From the NCBI RefSeq assembly GCF_028736175.1, contig NZ_CP117880.1, positions 3,968,001-4,032,000 of the forward strand: DNA of 64,000 bases, in the 5' to 3' direction. The notes beneath the pieces are model-generated. The model saw only the letters and a list, made by a program, of their open reading frames with translations, did no database searches and was not told the origin of the DNA. The translations under genes and the position numbers were made by a program. This document shows positions 9,227-18,868 of this stretch, piece after piece (positions within the stretch are counted from its first letter, which is position 1; each line of letters opens with the position of its first letter). The stretch comes from Sphingobacterium oryzagri. Lineage in GTDB: Bacteria; Bacteroidota; Bacteroidia; Sphingobacteriales; Sphingobacteriaceae.

Positions 9227-9308
9227 CAAACAAAATTTAATTTCAAGTCTTTATTTATACACCACGAATGGTGGCACACGACATCCGGTGTCGCCTATTT
9301 GTCTTCTC

Positions 9309-9767
9309 TTAATTAATCGCTTTTGCCGTATCACGCAATAGTTTAATCTCATCATGACCTTCTTTGATAGCGAGCGCTTGCTTCATTACGAGCGCAAGGG
9401 CATCGCCTTGTAATTCACCATGGTCAAGAGCAGCTTTGTAAGCGGCTTTAATAGCATCCTCACCGCGTTCGGCCTCATCCAAAATGCTAACCCGGTCGGT
9501 ACCGCCAAATAAGGCTTTTACATCAATCCAGGCCCGGTGTAAACTGCTGCTTACGCTCGTACCCGTTTCCACTTCACCGCCGTGACGTGCGATAACGGCG
9601 CTCAACTCTTGGCTAAAGTTATGACTTTGCTCGGTGTAGCGCTGAAAAACGGCTTTCAAATCAATATTTTCGTCTGATAGGTCTGCGATAGCCTTTTCAA
9701 AACCAGCAACGCGATCGTTATTTATCTCGACTAATTCGTTTAATACTGCTAAATTTCCCATAATCAT
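9309..9767 (-). CDS. PA2169-like four-helix-bundle protein (DUF2383)
   Basis: This 152-residue (or 150, if the second ATG at 9761 is used) protein is largely helical and acidic. It matches the DUF2383 pattern: an opening L-N-E-L-V-E-I-N-N-D, a middle S-S-L-H-R-A-W-I-D-V-K, and a region rich in Glu and His that resembles ferritin-like bundles. Relatives are often stress- or stationary-phase-induced. The biochemical role is unknown. It is monocistronic. Confidence 0.8.
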   Translation of the reverse strand: MIMGNLAVLNELVEINNDRVAGFEKAIADLSDENIDLKAVFQRYTEQSHNFSQELSAVIARHGGEVETGTSVSSSLHRAWIDVKALFGGTDRVSILDEAERGEDAIKAAYKAALDHGELQGDALALVMKQALAIKEGHDEIKLLRDTAKAIN

Positions 9768-10123
9768 TCGTTTTTAATATGTATACAAGGTTGCTTGCAA
9801 AATAGAGACCAACATAGCTCGTGTTTATCCGTAAACAATCTCGATATATACCCATTTTGCAGATGGTATAAAACCTGGCAAACAATTCGTGTGCATATTC
9901 GGTTACGTAGGCAGCGGCATATGCGGATAAAAATACCCGATAAGCGCGTTAAGAGGCTTACTATATCGAAGCTCTCTAAAGCGGAGCATACCAACGCTCA
10001 AAAACAGGTAACGTTTAAAAAATTAAACAATCATCATCGGATAACATCTGGTGTAATGAAAATGGAGAAAATTTCGTGAACCATCTCCCCTCTTTATGAG
10101 TTCTTTAGAAAAAAGAAAAAGAT
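9768..10123. other. Intergenic gap upstream of the alpha/beta hydrolase
   Basis: This 356-bp divergent gap holds no hairpin or repeat that I can support. A 94-codon open frame on the plus strand has basic, low-information composition and no family resemblance, so it was not called. Confidence 0.4.
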
Positions 10124-10954
10124 ATGTCAACAATCATAAACAAAGCAGGAACCGAAGAGGTGAAACTGCATGTCGCAGACTACGGACAAGGAGAACCTAT
10201 TATTTTAATCCACGGCTGGCCGTTGAGCCATAAGTCTTGGGAAAAGCAAATTCCAGCATTGGTTGATGCTGGGTATCGCGTTATCGCTTACGATAGAAGA
10301 GGATTTGGTGATTCTGATCGGCCTTGGGATGGCTATGACTATGATACCTTGGCAAGTGACTTGCATACTATTATTAGCGAACTACAGCTCAGCAACGTAA
10401 CACTCGTCGGGTTTTCGATGGGTGGAGGCGAAGTGGTACGCTACATTACAAATTATGGAGAAAGCAATATTGCCAAGATCGCTTTAATATCATCAATCAT
10501 TCCGCTGGTCAAGCAACACTCGGATAATCCGGACGGCGTACCGGCAGAAAAACTAGAAGAGATAGCACAAGCCTTGAAAGACGACCGCGTAGGATTTTTG
10601 AAAGGCTTTCACGAGCAGTTTTACGGTGTAGACAAAGATCCAGGCGCAGTGTCGGAAGGCCAGTTAGCCTTCGACTTCAGCATTGCTTCTCAAGCGGCTC
10701 CACAAGCCACGGAAAAAGCAGCCGATGCTTGGGCAAATACCGACTTCCGCACAGAATCTGCGGCTATCACGGTGCCGACCTTAATTATCCACGGCAAAAA
10801 AGATGCAACCGTGCCGTTTGAAACGGCTGGTCAGCAAGCTAATGAACTGATCGCGCATAGCGTGCTAATCAAATATGATGATGCCGCGCACGGTTTGAAT
10901 ATTACGCATACCGAACGCTTGAACAATGATCTGTTAGCTTTCTTACGTACCTAA
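10124..10954 (+). CDS. Alpha/beta hydrolase (non-haem chloroperoxidase/esterase type)
   Basis: This 276-residue single-domain hydrolase has the oxyanion motif HGWPLS near 30-35, the nucleophile elbow G-F-S98-M-G-G, acid D227 (H-G-K-K-D) and H256 (D-A-A-H-G). The catalytic triad is therefore complete. The motif set matches cofactor-free haloperoxidase/arylesterase enzymes. Such annotations usually reflect side reactions, and the natural substrate is unknown. It is monocistronic and is followed by a strong terminator. Confidence 0.9.
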   Translation: MSTIINKAGTEEVKLHVADYGQGEPIILIHGWPLSHKSWEKQIPALVDAGYRVIAYDRRGFGDSDRPWDGYDYDTLASDLHTIISELQLSNVTLVGFSMGGGEVVRYITNYGESNIAKIALISSIIPLVKQHSDNPDGVPAEKLEEIAQALKDDRVGFLKGFHEQFYGVDKDPGAVSEGQLAFDFSIASQAAPQATEKAADAWANTDFRTESAAITVPTLIIHGKKDATVPFETAGQQANELIAHSVLIKYDDAAHGLNITHTERLNNDLLAFLRT

Positions 10955-10998
10955 GTAGCTCATAGCGCATTCGTGAATTATACCATTATCTATAAAAA

Positions 10999-11034
10999 CC
11001 TCTCCTAGCCCCACGCTAGGCAGAGGCTTTTTTT
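10999..11034 (+). terminator. Intrinsic terminator after the alpha/beta hydrolase
   Basis: The stem CCTCT-CCTAGC pairs with GCTAGG-AGAGG with one bulged base and a short loop, and it is followed by a run of eight T. Confidence 0.85.
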
Positions 11035-11154
11035 AGCACACGAGTGCATAAGTTATTCCGAACAAACCGCATATGCTTATCGATAAAATCTATGCGATAA
11101 TTTGTCTACACGGTCGATATTTGTCTATTTTTATGCCCGACACAAAACAATATA

Positions 11155-12339
11155 ATGGGGCAACTAATCAATTTATCGGTTTTCAAATCGTTTTTCAAAT
11201 CGAGCAATGCAGGCGGCGCATTGCTATTTATTGCCGTTATCATCTCCCTATTAATCGCCAATAGCCGTTTCGCAACGTCTTTACAAGCATTACTGGATGT
11301 CAACGTAGGCTGGGAGAATGCGCAGATTCAACTGCGTTATCCCGTATTACTTTGGATCAATGACGGCCTGATGGCTATCTTTTTTCTGCTTGTGGGGCTG
11401 GAGATAAAACGTGAGATTGTCGAGGGCGAGCTCTCCTCGCCAAAAAAAGCGTCCTTGCCAATATTATGTGCCATTGGCGGAGCACTGGTGCCGGCACTCA
11501 TCTACACGGCACTCAATGGCAAAACGGAAACTGCCGGCGGCTGGGGCATTCCCATGGCGACCGATATCGCCTTTGCACTCGCTGTTATCGGCCTGCTTGG
11601 CAAACGGATTCCCGGGAGCTTAAAAATTTTCCTCGCAGCGCTGGCTATTGTAGACGATCTGATCGCGATATTAGTTATCGCCTTTTTCTATTCTTCGGGC
11701 ATACACAGCAGCTATTTGATCTATGCCGGCATCGGTCTGCTTTTACTGATCGCTATGAATCGGTTTCACGTATTGAATCCCTACCTTTATCTTATTCCGG
11801 GCGTATTCATCTGGTATTTCATCCACCACTCCGGCATCCACGCCACAATAGCGGGCGTGCTGGTGGCCATGACGATACCAACCAACACCACGGCTAAAGA
11901 ATCGCCGTTGGAAAGATTGGAACACGCGCTGACCAAACCGGTAAACTTCGTCATTATCCCACTATTTGCATTTGCCAATACCAACATTGCCCTCGAAAGC
12001 TCCATGATAAACGGACTAACTTCTTCGCTCGGACTAGGGATCGGACTGGGCTTGATATTTGGAAAGCCTTTGGGTATTTTGCTCACTTCTTATGTATGTA
12101 GCAAAGCCAAAATCAGTACGCTGCCCGCAGGAAGCTCGTGGACGCATATGCTCGGTGTTGGACTGCTTGCAGGTATTGGCTTTACCATGTCCATTTTTAT
12201 CGCCTTACTTTCTTTCAACGAGGCTACGTTTATTGCGGAAGCGAAATTAGCCATTTTGGTAACATCACTTTTGGCAGGAACGCTGGGATACATCTTATTG
12301 CGGACGTTAGGGAGAACTAGAAAAACGCTAATCCCTTAA
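11155..12339 (+). CDS. nhaA: Na+/H+ antiporter NhaA
   Basis: This 394-residue inner-membrane antiporter exports Na+ in exchange for protons and supports pH and salt homeostasis. The ion-binding aspartates are present: D137 in M-A-T-D-I-A-F-A-L and the pair D167-D168 in A-I-V-D-D-L-I. These correspond to D133, D163 and D164 of E. coli NhaA. The length and about twelve membrane segments fit the family. It is a stand-alone gene, and no NhaR-type regulator is adjacent. Confidence 0.95.
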   Translation: MGQLINLSVFKSFFKSSNAGGALLFIAVIISLLIANSRFATSLQALLDVNVGWENAQIQLRYPVLLWINDGLMAIFFLLVGLEIKREIVEGELSSPKKASLPILCAIGGALVPALIYTALNGKTETAGGWGIPMATDIAFALAVIGLLGKRIPGSLKIFLAALAIVDDLIAILVIAFFYSSGIHSSYLIYAGIGLLLLIAMNRFHVLNPYLYLIPGVFIWYFIHHSGIHATIAGVLVAMTIPTNTTAKESPLERLEHALTKPVNFVIIPLFAFANTNIALESSMINGLTSSLGLGIGLGLIFGKPLGILLTSYVCSKAKISTLPAGSSWTHMLGVGLLAGIGFTMSIFIALLSFNEATFIAEAKLAILVTSLLAGTLGYILLRTLGRTRKTLIP

Positions 12340-12410
12340 TAAATTTTATTTTCTTTTTTAGTGGTTTTTATATTAATTTTATATTAAATCTATGTTATAC
12401 AAAAACACGC

Positions 12411-13613
12411 ATGAAATCGGCTATTCGACAAGGTTCCATCGGGAAACTCTTGCTATGGAGTTTTTTATTCTTTGCTAACCCTAGCTTAGGACAAAGCCAG
12501 TCGTTTGATTTTTTTGAACGTAGTTTTACCTTTACCACAGATTCAACAATTTATAGCGTGCGTTGCGACAGCGCCACAACTTCATCCATCAATCGTTTTT
12601 ATCAACAGATGGATAGCAGCAATTACAATAGCATACTGCAATCATTAACAAGCTTTAAGGAAACACACGAGCTAAACGACTGGTTTTATTATCAGCTTAT
12701 TCGAAAATTAGCACAATCATTAAGCGCCAAGTCTGAAAACTATGACCGCTACACGCTTTTTAAATGGTTTTTTCTGGTAAAATCCGGCTACGACGCCCGA
12801 CTCGCCACACGTGATGGCCAATTGATACTTTACGTACGAAGTGAGGATGAAATTTTTGATTTGCCGTATTTTAAACTCGACGGACACACCTACATCTGTT
12901 TGAATTATCATGATTACGGCGATTCATTTAACGTGAGCACACCTTATATGCTGGCCAATATTTTTGTTCCAGAAGTACATAAAAGCTTCAGCTATCAGGT
13001 AACCAAACTTCCTGAATTTAAAGCTGAAAATTATAAGGAAAAAGATATCGCGTTTCACTATAAAGGCAAGGCCTTTCATTTTAAGCTTCGGATAAACGAA
13101 GACGTCAACGACATTTTCAAAAACTATCCGGTAGTGGATTACGGCACCTATTTCAACATTCCGGTAAGCCCACAAACGTATGCATCCCTGATTCCGGCCC
13201 TGCGCACCTACACCAAAGGCCTTTCGGTAGAAAAAGGGGTAGATTATTTGATGCGATTTACGCGCTATTCTTTTCTCTACGAAGATGACCGGGTGATTTA
13301 TGGAAAAGAAAAACGATTATCGCCCGAGCAAACCTTGATCAATGAAGCCAGTGACTGCGATGATCGCGCGGCACTTTTCTTCTATTTGGTAAAAGAAATT
13401 TATAACCTGCCGATGATTGCCTTACGCTATCCCAGCCATATCACGGTAGCCGTGCAATTTGACAAAACAATCGGAAAAGGCATATTGTATGCGGGCAGCT
13501 ATTACACAATTTGCGAACCAACGCCGCAGAAAACAGATTTAGCGCTTGGTGAGCTGGCCGAACAAAATAGCAACGAGCATTATGAAATTGTCTATCACTA
13601 CACCCCACATTAA
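12411..13613 (+). CDS. Secreted transglutaminase-like protein
   Basis: This 400-residue protein has an N-terminal signal segment ending near L-G-Q-S. The C-terminal third contains N-E-A-S-D-C-D-D-R-A-A-L with Cys at about 316, followed by P-S-H-I-T-V-A-V with His at about 343. This is the Cys...His arrangement of transglutaminase/papain-like folds. The first 250 residues show no recognisable domain. It could be a periplasmic protease or acyltransferase, and the substrate is unknown. The upstream region is very AT-rich. Confidence 0.7.
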   Translation: MKSAIRQGSIGKLLLWSFLFFANPSLGQSQSFDFFERSFTFTTDSTIYSVRCDSATTSSINRFYQQMDSSNYNSILQSLTSFKETHELNDWFYYQLIRKLAQSLSAKSENYDRYTLFKWFFLVKSGYDARLATRDGQLILYVRSEDEIFDLPYFKLDGHTYICLNYHDYGDSFNVSTPYMLANIFVPEVHKSFSYQVTKLPEFKAENYKEKDIAFHYKGKAFHFKLRINEDVNDIFKNYPVVDYGTYFNIPVSPQTYASLIPALRTYTKGLSVEKGVDYLMRFTRYSFLYEDDRVIYGKEKRLSPEQTLINEASDCDDRAALFFYLVKEIYNLPMIALRYPSHITVAVQFDKTIGKGILYAGSYYTICEPTPQKTDLALGELAEQNSNEHYEIVYHYTPH

Positions 13614-13829
13614 GTAGCTGTGATTATACTGTCGATGGGTTTTATTTCAGATTTTAAGGGATTAAGCTTGAAGTAGAAACATATCGTAAAAGGCAATCGT
13701 ATCAATTTTTATGATTTTCAGCATCGAAAAACATCTAAAGCTTTTCAAGCAAAAGATGCGCTTGTAAGACCACAGCCGCCGAGCAACCAGTTGTCTTCCA
13801 TTTAGCATGATTCTATATAAAACGAAGAA

Positions 13830-13866
13830 AGGGGAAATCCTTTCAGACATCCCCTCTACATCATTA
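13830..13866 (-). terminator. Possible terminator after the lipoprotein gene
   Basis: On the minus strand AGGGGA pairs with TCCCCT across a roughly 13-nt loop, followed by a T-rich stretch. The stem is short, so support is modest. Confidence 0.35.
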
Positions 13867-13875
13867 AAAAGCTTC

Positions 13876-15072
13876 TTATAAACCTACAGTCCAGCCTTTT
13901 GCCCACTCTGGCGTTGCAGTACCTGCACCAGCACCCGTAGCATCAGCTTTCTCGGTGAAAACACGACTTACATCTGCCACCTCACCTATTGTACCTTGTG
14001 CCGAACCAGCAGGTACCGTTCTCGTTCCTTTAGATTTTACGACAACATTATCAAATCTCACATTAGTAGCTTTCAACGAGCCATCAACTACGTAACCAAT
14101 ACCTTCGTTATGCTCTACATCAAAACCAACACCCCAGTTGCTCAATACTAAGTTGTCAAAAGAACCTTTCGTACCGACGCGCAATTTAATCGCTTGTTTC
14201 TCCGATCCTGTATCGCCACGACCGATCAACGTCATGTTTTTAATCGTAGGATTAGAAATAGGATTTGCTAAATGGTTGTTAGCATTATTATCAGCTTCAA
14301 TACCGCGGTTACCTTTGCTAGTCGCTTCTTTAGCATACCAAAATTCATTCGTTCCGTTCCAACCTTCAGTCCAATCAAATTGATCGTCTTCGTTGGCTGT
14401 AGCAACAAGATATTTCGTGTTGACCGTACCACCAAACCACTCAAAACCGTCATCAGAACCTTCGTGAACCTGGATATATTCAATGGTTGTACCGTTACCT
14501 ACACCAAACATAGATAGACCGTTAAATTCTTTTGTAGAGGAATATGCGTATCCAGAATATTCAATTCTTAAATAACGTAAAGAACCTGAATTATCATTCG
14601 CAGCTGTACCACCGTATACCAAACCTGATACTTCAGCTGTAGCCGTCGCACCTGGATTAATTGGCGCTCTACCGCATAACACCAGACCACCCCAAGCTTG
14701 CTGTACTTTATCCACAGCAGTCAACACCACAGGCGCTTCTTTTGTACCTTCGACAAAAATTTGTCCACCTTGTGCTACCGCGATATAACGAATCTCTTCA
14801 CCTTCTACAAACTTTGTTGCCTCAACGATTACGCCAGGTTTTATCGTTAGCTTTCCACCCGATTTAACCTCTAATTTACCCGTCAATTTATACGTACCGG
14901 ATTCAAGAATCAAGTGCTGGCCAGATTGAACTTCTCCTTTTAAATTTTCACGATCAACATTTTGCGAAGGAACTTCAACAATAGGCTCATCGCTGCTACA
15001 TGATGTGGTAAATACGACAGCAGAAGACGATAATGCTGCTAAAAGTAATAGGGTTGAAAATGACTTTTTCAT
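13876..15072 (-). CDS. Surface-type lipoprotein, partner of a TonB-dependent receptor
   Basis: From the ATG at 15072 this encodes 398 residues. A signal peptide ends in a lipobox with Cys25 (F-T-T-S-C), followed by Ser/Asp residues of the kind seen in Bacteroidota lipoprotein export signals. The body is rich in short Gly/Asn turns and repeated strand motifs (for example I-E-Y-I-Q-V-H-E-G-S-D-D-G-F-E-W-F-G-G), which suggests a right-handed beta-helix. It lies about 115 bp downstream of a TonB-dependent receptor on the same strand. A SusD-like capture role is an inference, because the sequence is not SusD. The cargo is unknown. Confidence 0.75.
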   Translation of the reverse strand: MKKSFSTLLLLAALSSSAVVFTTSCSSDEPIVEVPSQNVDRENLKGEVQSGQHLILESGTYKLTGKLEVKSGGKLTIKPGVIVEATKFVEGEEIRYIAVAQGGQIFVEGTKEAPVVLTAVDKVQQAWGGLVLCGRAPINPGATATAEVSGLVYGGTAANDNSGSLRYLRIEYSGYAYSSTKEFNGLSMFGVGNGTTIEYIQVHEGSDDGFEWFGGTVNTKYLVATANEDDQFDWTEGWNGTNEFWYAKEATSKGNRGIEADNNANNHLANPISNPTIKNMTLIGRGDTGSEKQAIKLRVGTKGSFDNLVLSNWGVGFDVEHNEGIGYVVDGSLKATNVRFDNVVVKSKGTRTVPAGSAQGTIGEVADVSRVFTEKADATGAGAGTATPEWAKGWTVGL

Positions 15073-15187
15073 TATTTTTTGTTTTTTTAATTCGTTTCTC
15101 GATTTATCACAAAGAAACGTACTCAATGTATACTTTTGATTAACAATACATTAATATTATATTGTCAATATGTTACCTAAATATTAA

Positions 15188-17914
15188 TTACAACTGATAG
15201 CGCAGACCGATATTAAAGAACGCACCTCGTTTGTAAGAAAGGATTTTGACAGGCGTCTCATTCTGCTGCCAGCGTTGAAATTCTGGGTTTAAAATATTTC
15301 TAGCCGCTACATCAACGCTAATTTTCCGACTCAACTTACTCTTTAACACGAAATCCAATGTACCAATCCCCTTATCAACACGATCTCCCAGGAAGCTCGC
15401 TCCAATCGCAAATATTTTATCCGAATAATAATTATAAAGGACAGTCGCCGTTATGCTTTTATCATTAGCAAATGTTTTTAGGTAAGACAGATCGGCATTG
15501 ATAACAACGTCCGAAGCGCCGGCAAAGCTTCCACTTGTATTCGTCGGGTTAAAATTGATATTTCCCTCCGTTTCGCGGTTCACTTTTTCCCCATCGAAGT
15601 CTTGATGCGTCTTCATGAATGCCGAATTAAATCCTAACGAAAGCTTGTCCTGATTAAAGGTCAAAAGATCCTTTTTCAATTCCAATTCCACACCATAAGC
15701 GTAGCCCGCTTCACCCGTATTAGCATAAGTAAGGTCGTTTGCCGCTGATACCATCAATATTTCATTGATTGGATTTTGGATATACTTACCAAAAGCCGTC
15801 ACCGCGATCAATTCCGATGATTTCGGGAAAAACTCCCATTTCAGATCGGCATTATAGTTATCCGATGCGTATAGATACGGGTTTCCGACGAATACCTGCG
15901 TCACATCATCATACTGAAAACGTGCGCGCTCTTTAAATTGTGGCAAAGTATAAGTCTTACTCGCACCAAAACGTAGATTCTGACGGTCGTCTAACTCGTA
16001 TTTCAGGTTTAAACTTGGCAAGAAGGCGTTTTTATTAATGGTGTTACTGCCACGCGAATACTCTGCGGTGTAAAAATCAACATACTGCTTAATATACTCA
16101 TAGCGTGCACCAACAACTGCCGTCAACTTATCTGTCAACTTATAATCCACACTGATAAAGCCCGCGTGCACATCTTGATCACCGTTGTAAAACTGAAATC
16201 CGTTTCCAGAAAAAGATTGCAACCTGTAGATGGATCCAAAGCCATCAGCACCTAAATATTGATCGATATTGGCCGGATCAATGGCGGTGCCATCACGAAA
16301 TTCGCTATTGATATCAAAATTCAACTGAATCATATCCAGCGAGCGCTTCTTTTTACGCCCATTGTAGCCTACGGAAATTTTACCTTTCGTACCGTCAGCA
16401 CCCAATTTGTAATCCAATTTTGCATTTCCCGCAATCTCGTACTCCTTTACGTAATGGCTGTATCGATGATTATCAGCCTGATTAACCCGGATGAAATAGA
16501 AATCATCATTCTCCGATCTCACCTGACTTTGCATACGATCCGGGATATCACCATTCACGTGGTTATAAGCCAAACCCCAATCCACACTTACTCGATCATT
16601 CAACGTGTGCTTACCCAACAATTGATTGATCAGCAACTGCGTTTGAACAAATGTATTACGCGTCAACACACCATTATCAGACTCCGCCGCATCGCGGATA
16701 AATCCGGAAAAGACATCCCTAAATTGATCACCTGAATTGATATACAATAAATTGTAGGATAGATTATGCTGGCTATTGATCTGGTAGTTTGCATTAAACA
16801 TACCCGTAGTACGCGTGTTGTAGCTCATGTGCGATTGCATAAAACTTTTAATAGGCGCTCCCTGCGCATTAACATCCGCATTGATACCATAACGGGACGT
16901 ATAACCATTCGAAAAATCAGCCGTAGCGAATAATTTCAAACGTCCTTCAGCACCAATTTGAAAAGATTTACCTCCCCGAACACCAAAATTAAGCGGAATC
17001 ATCGTTTTTTTAACCGGGTTCCAACTGTTGTCGAAATGATAAGAACCGAGCGCATCAGCAGGTGTTTTATAATCTGAAAAGCCAAAAAAGTTAGGCCCTT
17101 CCTGCAAATGGAAATTCCCGGCATCACGCAAAGCATTTGTATTAACCGTAGATCCAAGCGAAAACTCCAACATTTTATCGCCAGTGAAATTTTTCGAAGC
17201 AATATCAATACTTGCTCCACCAAAATCACCACTCAAAGCAACGTTACTCACCTTATCCACGCCTACATAATCCACGACATCTGTCGAAAATATATCCAGT
17301 GCGATATTTTTCATATTGGCATCACTTGCCGGAATCGGAAGACCATTCAACGTCGTTGTCATATACCGATCGCCCAAGCCACGTACAAAAATCTGGCTGT
17401 TTCCCTCTTGTTTGGAAACTCCCGAAAGCTTTGTCACCGCAGCAGCAGCATCACCCACACCTTTTCGCGACAATTCTTGCGCACCGATGCGCTCTACCGT
17501 TAAACTCGATTTACGGCGCTCTTCCAATAAAGCAAGTTCACTGGCCCGCTCTCGTCTTCTGGTAACCACGACTTCGTCCAACGTGGAACTAGCGTTGATA
17601 AGCGATACCGGAATAAATGCCCAGTTATCGGCATTTAAATTAAATTTCGTAGAATCTACGCCGTAGCCAACAAATGTACTAACGAGCGTATACTCGCCTC
17701 CTTTACCTGGTAAGGCGATCGAAAACTCACCTTTTTCATCGGTTGAAGTGGCAAGGGTTGTATTTGCAATTTTTATGCTTACTCCCGGGATAGGCTGAAA
17801 GGTCTCCACATCTAAAACCTTTCCTTTCACCCCGAATTGTTGCGCCTTGCTTATGGAAACCTGGAAGGTTAACAATGAAACGATTAAAGCAACGTAATAG
17901 CTGAACTTATTCAT
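15188..17914 (-). CDS. TonB-dependent outer-membrane receptor
   Basis: This 908-residue protein has a signal peptide (1-24), then a carboxypeptidase-regulatory-like beta sandwich (about 28-115: G-V-K-G-K-V-L-D-V-E-T-F-Q-P-I-P-G-V). A plug domain (about 125-240, with V-R-G-L-G-D-R-Y-M-T-T-T-L-N-G) and a 22-strand-type barrel follow. It imports a large or scarce nutrient using TonB energy. The adjacent lipoprotein is probably its partner. No anti-sigma or ECF sigma gene is next to it, so classic FecIR-type control is not supported. The substrate is unknown. Confidence 0.93.
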   Translation of the reverse strand: MNKFSYYVALIVSLLTFQVSISKAQQFGVKGKVLDVETFQPIPGVSIKIANTTLATSTDEKGEFSIALPGKGGEYTLVSTFVGYGVDSTKFNLNADNWAFIPVSLINASSTLDEVVVTRRRERASELALLEERRKSSLTVERIGAQELSRKGVGDAAAAVTKLSGVSKQEGNSQIFVRGLGDRYMTTTLNGLPIPASDANMKNIALDIFSTDVVDYVGVDKVSNVALSGDFGGASIDIASKNFTGDKMLEFSLGSTVNTNALRDAGNFHLQEGPNFFGFSDYKTPADALGSYHFDNSWNPVKKTMIPLNFGVRGGKSFQIGAEGRLKLFATADFSNGYTSRYGINADVNAQGAPIKSFMQSHMSYNTRTTGMFNANYQINSQHNLSYNLLYINSGDQFRDVFSGFIRDAAESDNGVLTRNTFVQTQLLINQLLGKHTLNDRVSVDWGLAYNHVNGDIPDRMQSQVRSENDDFYFIRVNQADNHRYSHYVKEYEIAGNAKLDYKLGADGTKGKISVGYNGRKKKRSLDMIQLNFDINSEFRDGTAIDPANIDQYLGADGFGSIYRLQSFSGNGFQFYNGDQDVHAGFISVDYKLTDKLTAVVGARYEYIKQYVDFYTAEYSRGSNTINKNAFLPSLNLKYELDDRQNLRFGASKTYTLPQFKERARFQYDDVTQVFVGNPYLYASDNYNADLKWEFFPKSSELIAVTAFGKYIQNPINEILMVSAANDLTYANTGEAGYAYGVELELKKDLLTFNQDKLSLGFNSAFMKTHQDFDGEKVNRETEGNINFNPTNTSGSFAGASDVVINADLSYLKTFANDKSITATVLYNYYSDKIFAIGASFLGDRVDKGIGTLDFVLKSKLSRKISVDVAARNILNPEFQRWQQNETPVKILSYKRGAFFNIGLRYQL

Positions 17915-17984
17915 AGCGTGTTAAAATTATGTTGCAATATTATCACCTAAATATTAGCTAAATGTTACCGATCAATTATCAAAA

Positions 17985-18025
17985 CATCACGCCTTTGTTA
18001 ATAAATTATTAACAAAGGCGTGATG
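17985..18025. repeat. Perfect 20-bp inverted repeat with 1-bp centre
   Basis: The left arm 17985-18004 and right arm 18006-18025 (TTATTAACAAAGGCGTGATG) are exact reverse complements around a single A. On the minus strand the hairpin is followed by TTTT, so it may terminate the broken gene upstream. It also lies 71 bp upstream of the TonB receptor start, so an operator role is possible. Confidence 0.85.
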
Positions 18026-18175
18026 GCGGCTCAGCAATATGGCAAAACGGAAGGCAGTAGCGTGCAATAGTTGCCGGAAGTCGAAGAGCGTGGAAAAATA
18101 AAGAAAGGAAACCTGTCAGCGACGAAAAGGATGATCGCGCCAGGCTTTAGGAAGAAAAGACTATACTGTAAATTA

Positions 18176-18658
18176 CTATTTCCAGGCGTAGCCCAAACCC
18201 AAACCAAAAAACAGCGGCATCGTACCATTTGCCGTATTAAATAGCGGATTAAAAGTTGTTTGAAAAGCAAAGCCTTTTTTAAGCGGCCGAAAACGATACC
18301 CTAATTCCAAGGATGGCAAAAAATCGCCAGCCTTACGGTTGAACGCACCCGGTCGAAGGCGCTTGAAAACACCCACCGTTCCATTAATGCCTGCCAACAG
18401 ACCATGTTTACGTTTACCAAATACATAATTAACACCCAACGGAATCGTCGTGATATTTTCATCCAGTATGAACGAATTTCCGAGACCCGCTCGAAAGCCA
18501 AAACCATCGTTCCGGTCTTTTTTAAAACGCATATCAAAATTTACTGAAGCGTACACACCAGCACCGAGACCTTACAGAAAGATGAATTTCTGTCCTTGCC
18601 CAAACGTGCACAAGCTGAGCTGGCTAAACAGCACAATAAAGCATAGTTTAATAAGCAT
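18176..18658 (-). pseudogene. Small outer-membrane beta-barrel protein, interrupted by an in-frame stop
   Basis: Reading from the ATG at 18658, a clear signal peptide (M-L-I-K-L-C-F-I-V-L-F-S-Q-L-S) is followed by a TAA at codon 29 (18574-18572). The same frame then continues uninterrupted for about 130 codons to 18176. That part is rich in Gly, aromatic and alternating residues and ends in L-G-L-G-Y-A-W-K, typical of a small barrel. A GTG at 18556 could restart translation, but the product would lack a signal peptide. A nonsense mutation or a sequencing error are both possible. Confidence 0.7.
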
Positions 18659-18868
18659 TATAGTGTTTAATTCTTGGCTTGCTATCCAACAGCGGCACAT
18701 CGTTTTTTACTTGTAACAATGGTCGGGCGAAGACAAAGAATAGCCTCCCTTGGTCGATATACGCATCAAGAAGTTATTGTATTTTTTCTGTTAACACATT
18801 AAATGCAACCCTATTTCATTAGAAGTTCTATAGAATAGTTAGTAATTTGCGGCATAAAACATTATTAT

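Noticed and set aside
9795..10079. 94-codon open frame upstream of the alpha/beta hydrolase
   Set aside because: Basic, low-information sequence with no motif, promoter or A-rich start region. An antisense frame covers the same stretch.
13662..13850. 62-codon open frame between the transglutaminase-like gene and the lipoprotein gene
   Set aside because: No motif, promoter or conserved composition, and it overlaps a probable terminator.
18841..18868. A Zur box before the ABC cassette
   Set aside because: The region has no palindrome close to known Zur sites. The zinc link rests on gene order and the His-rich loop only.
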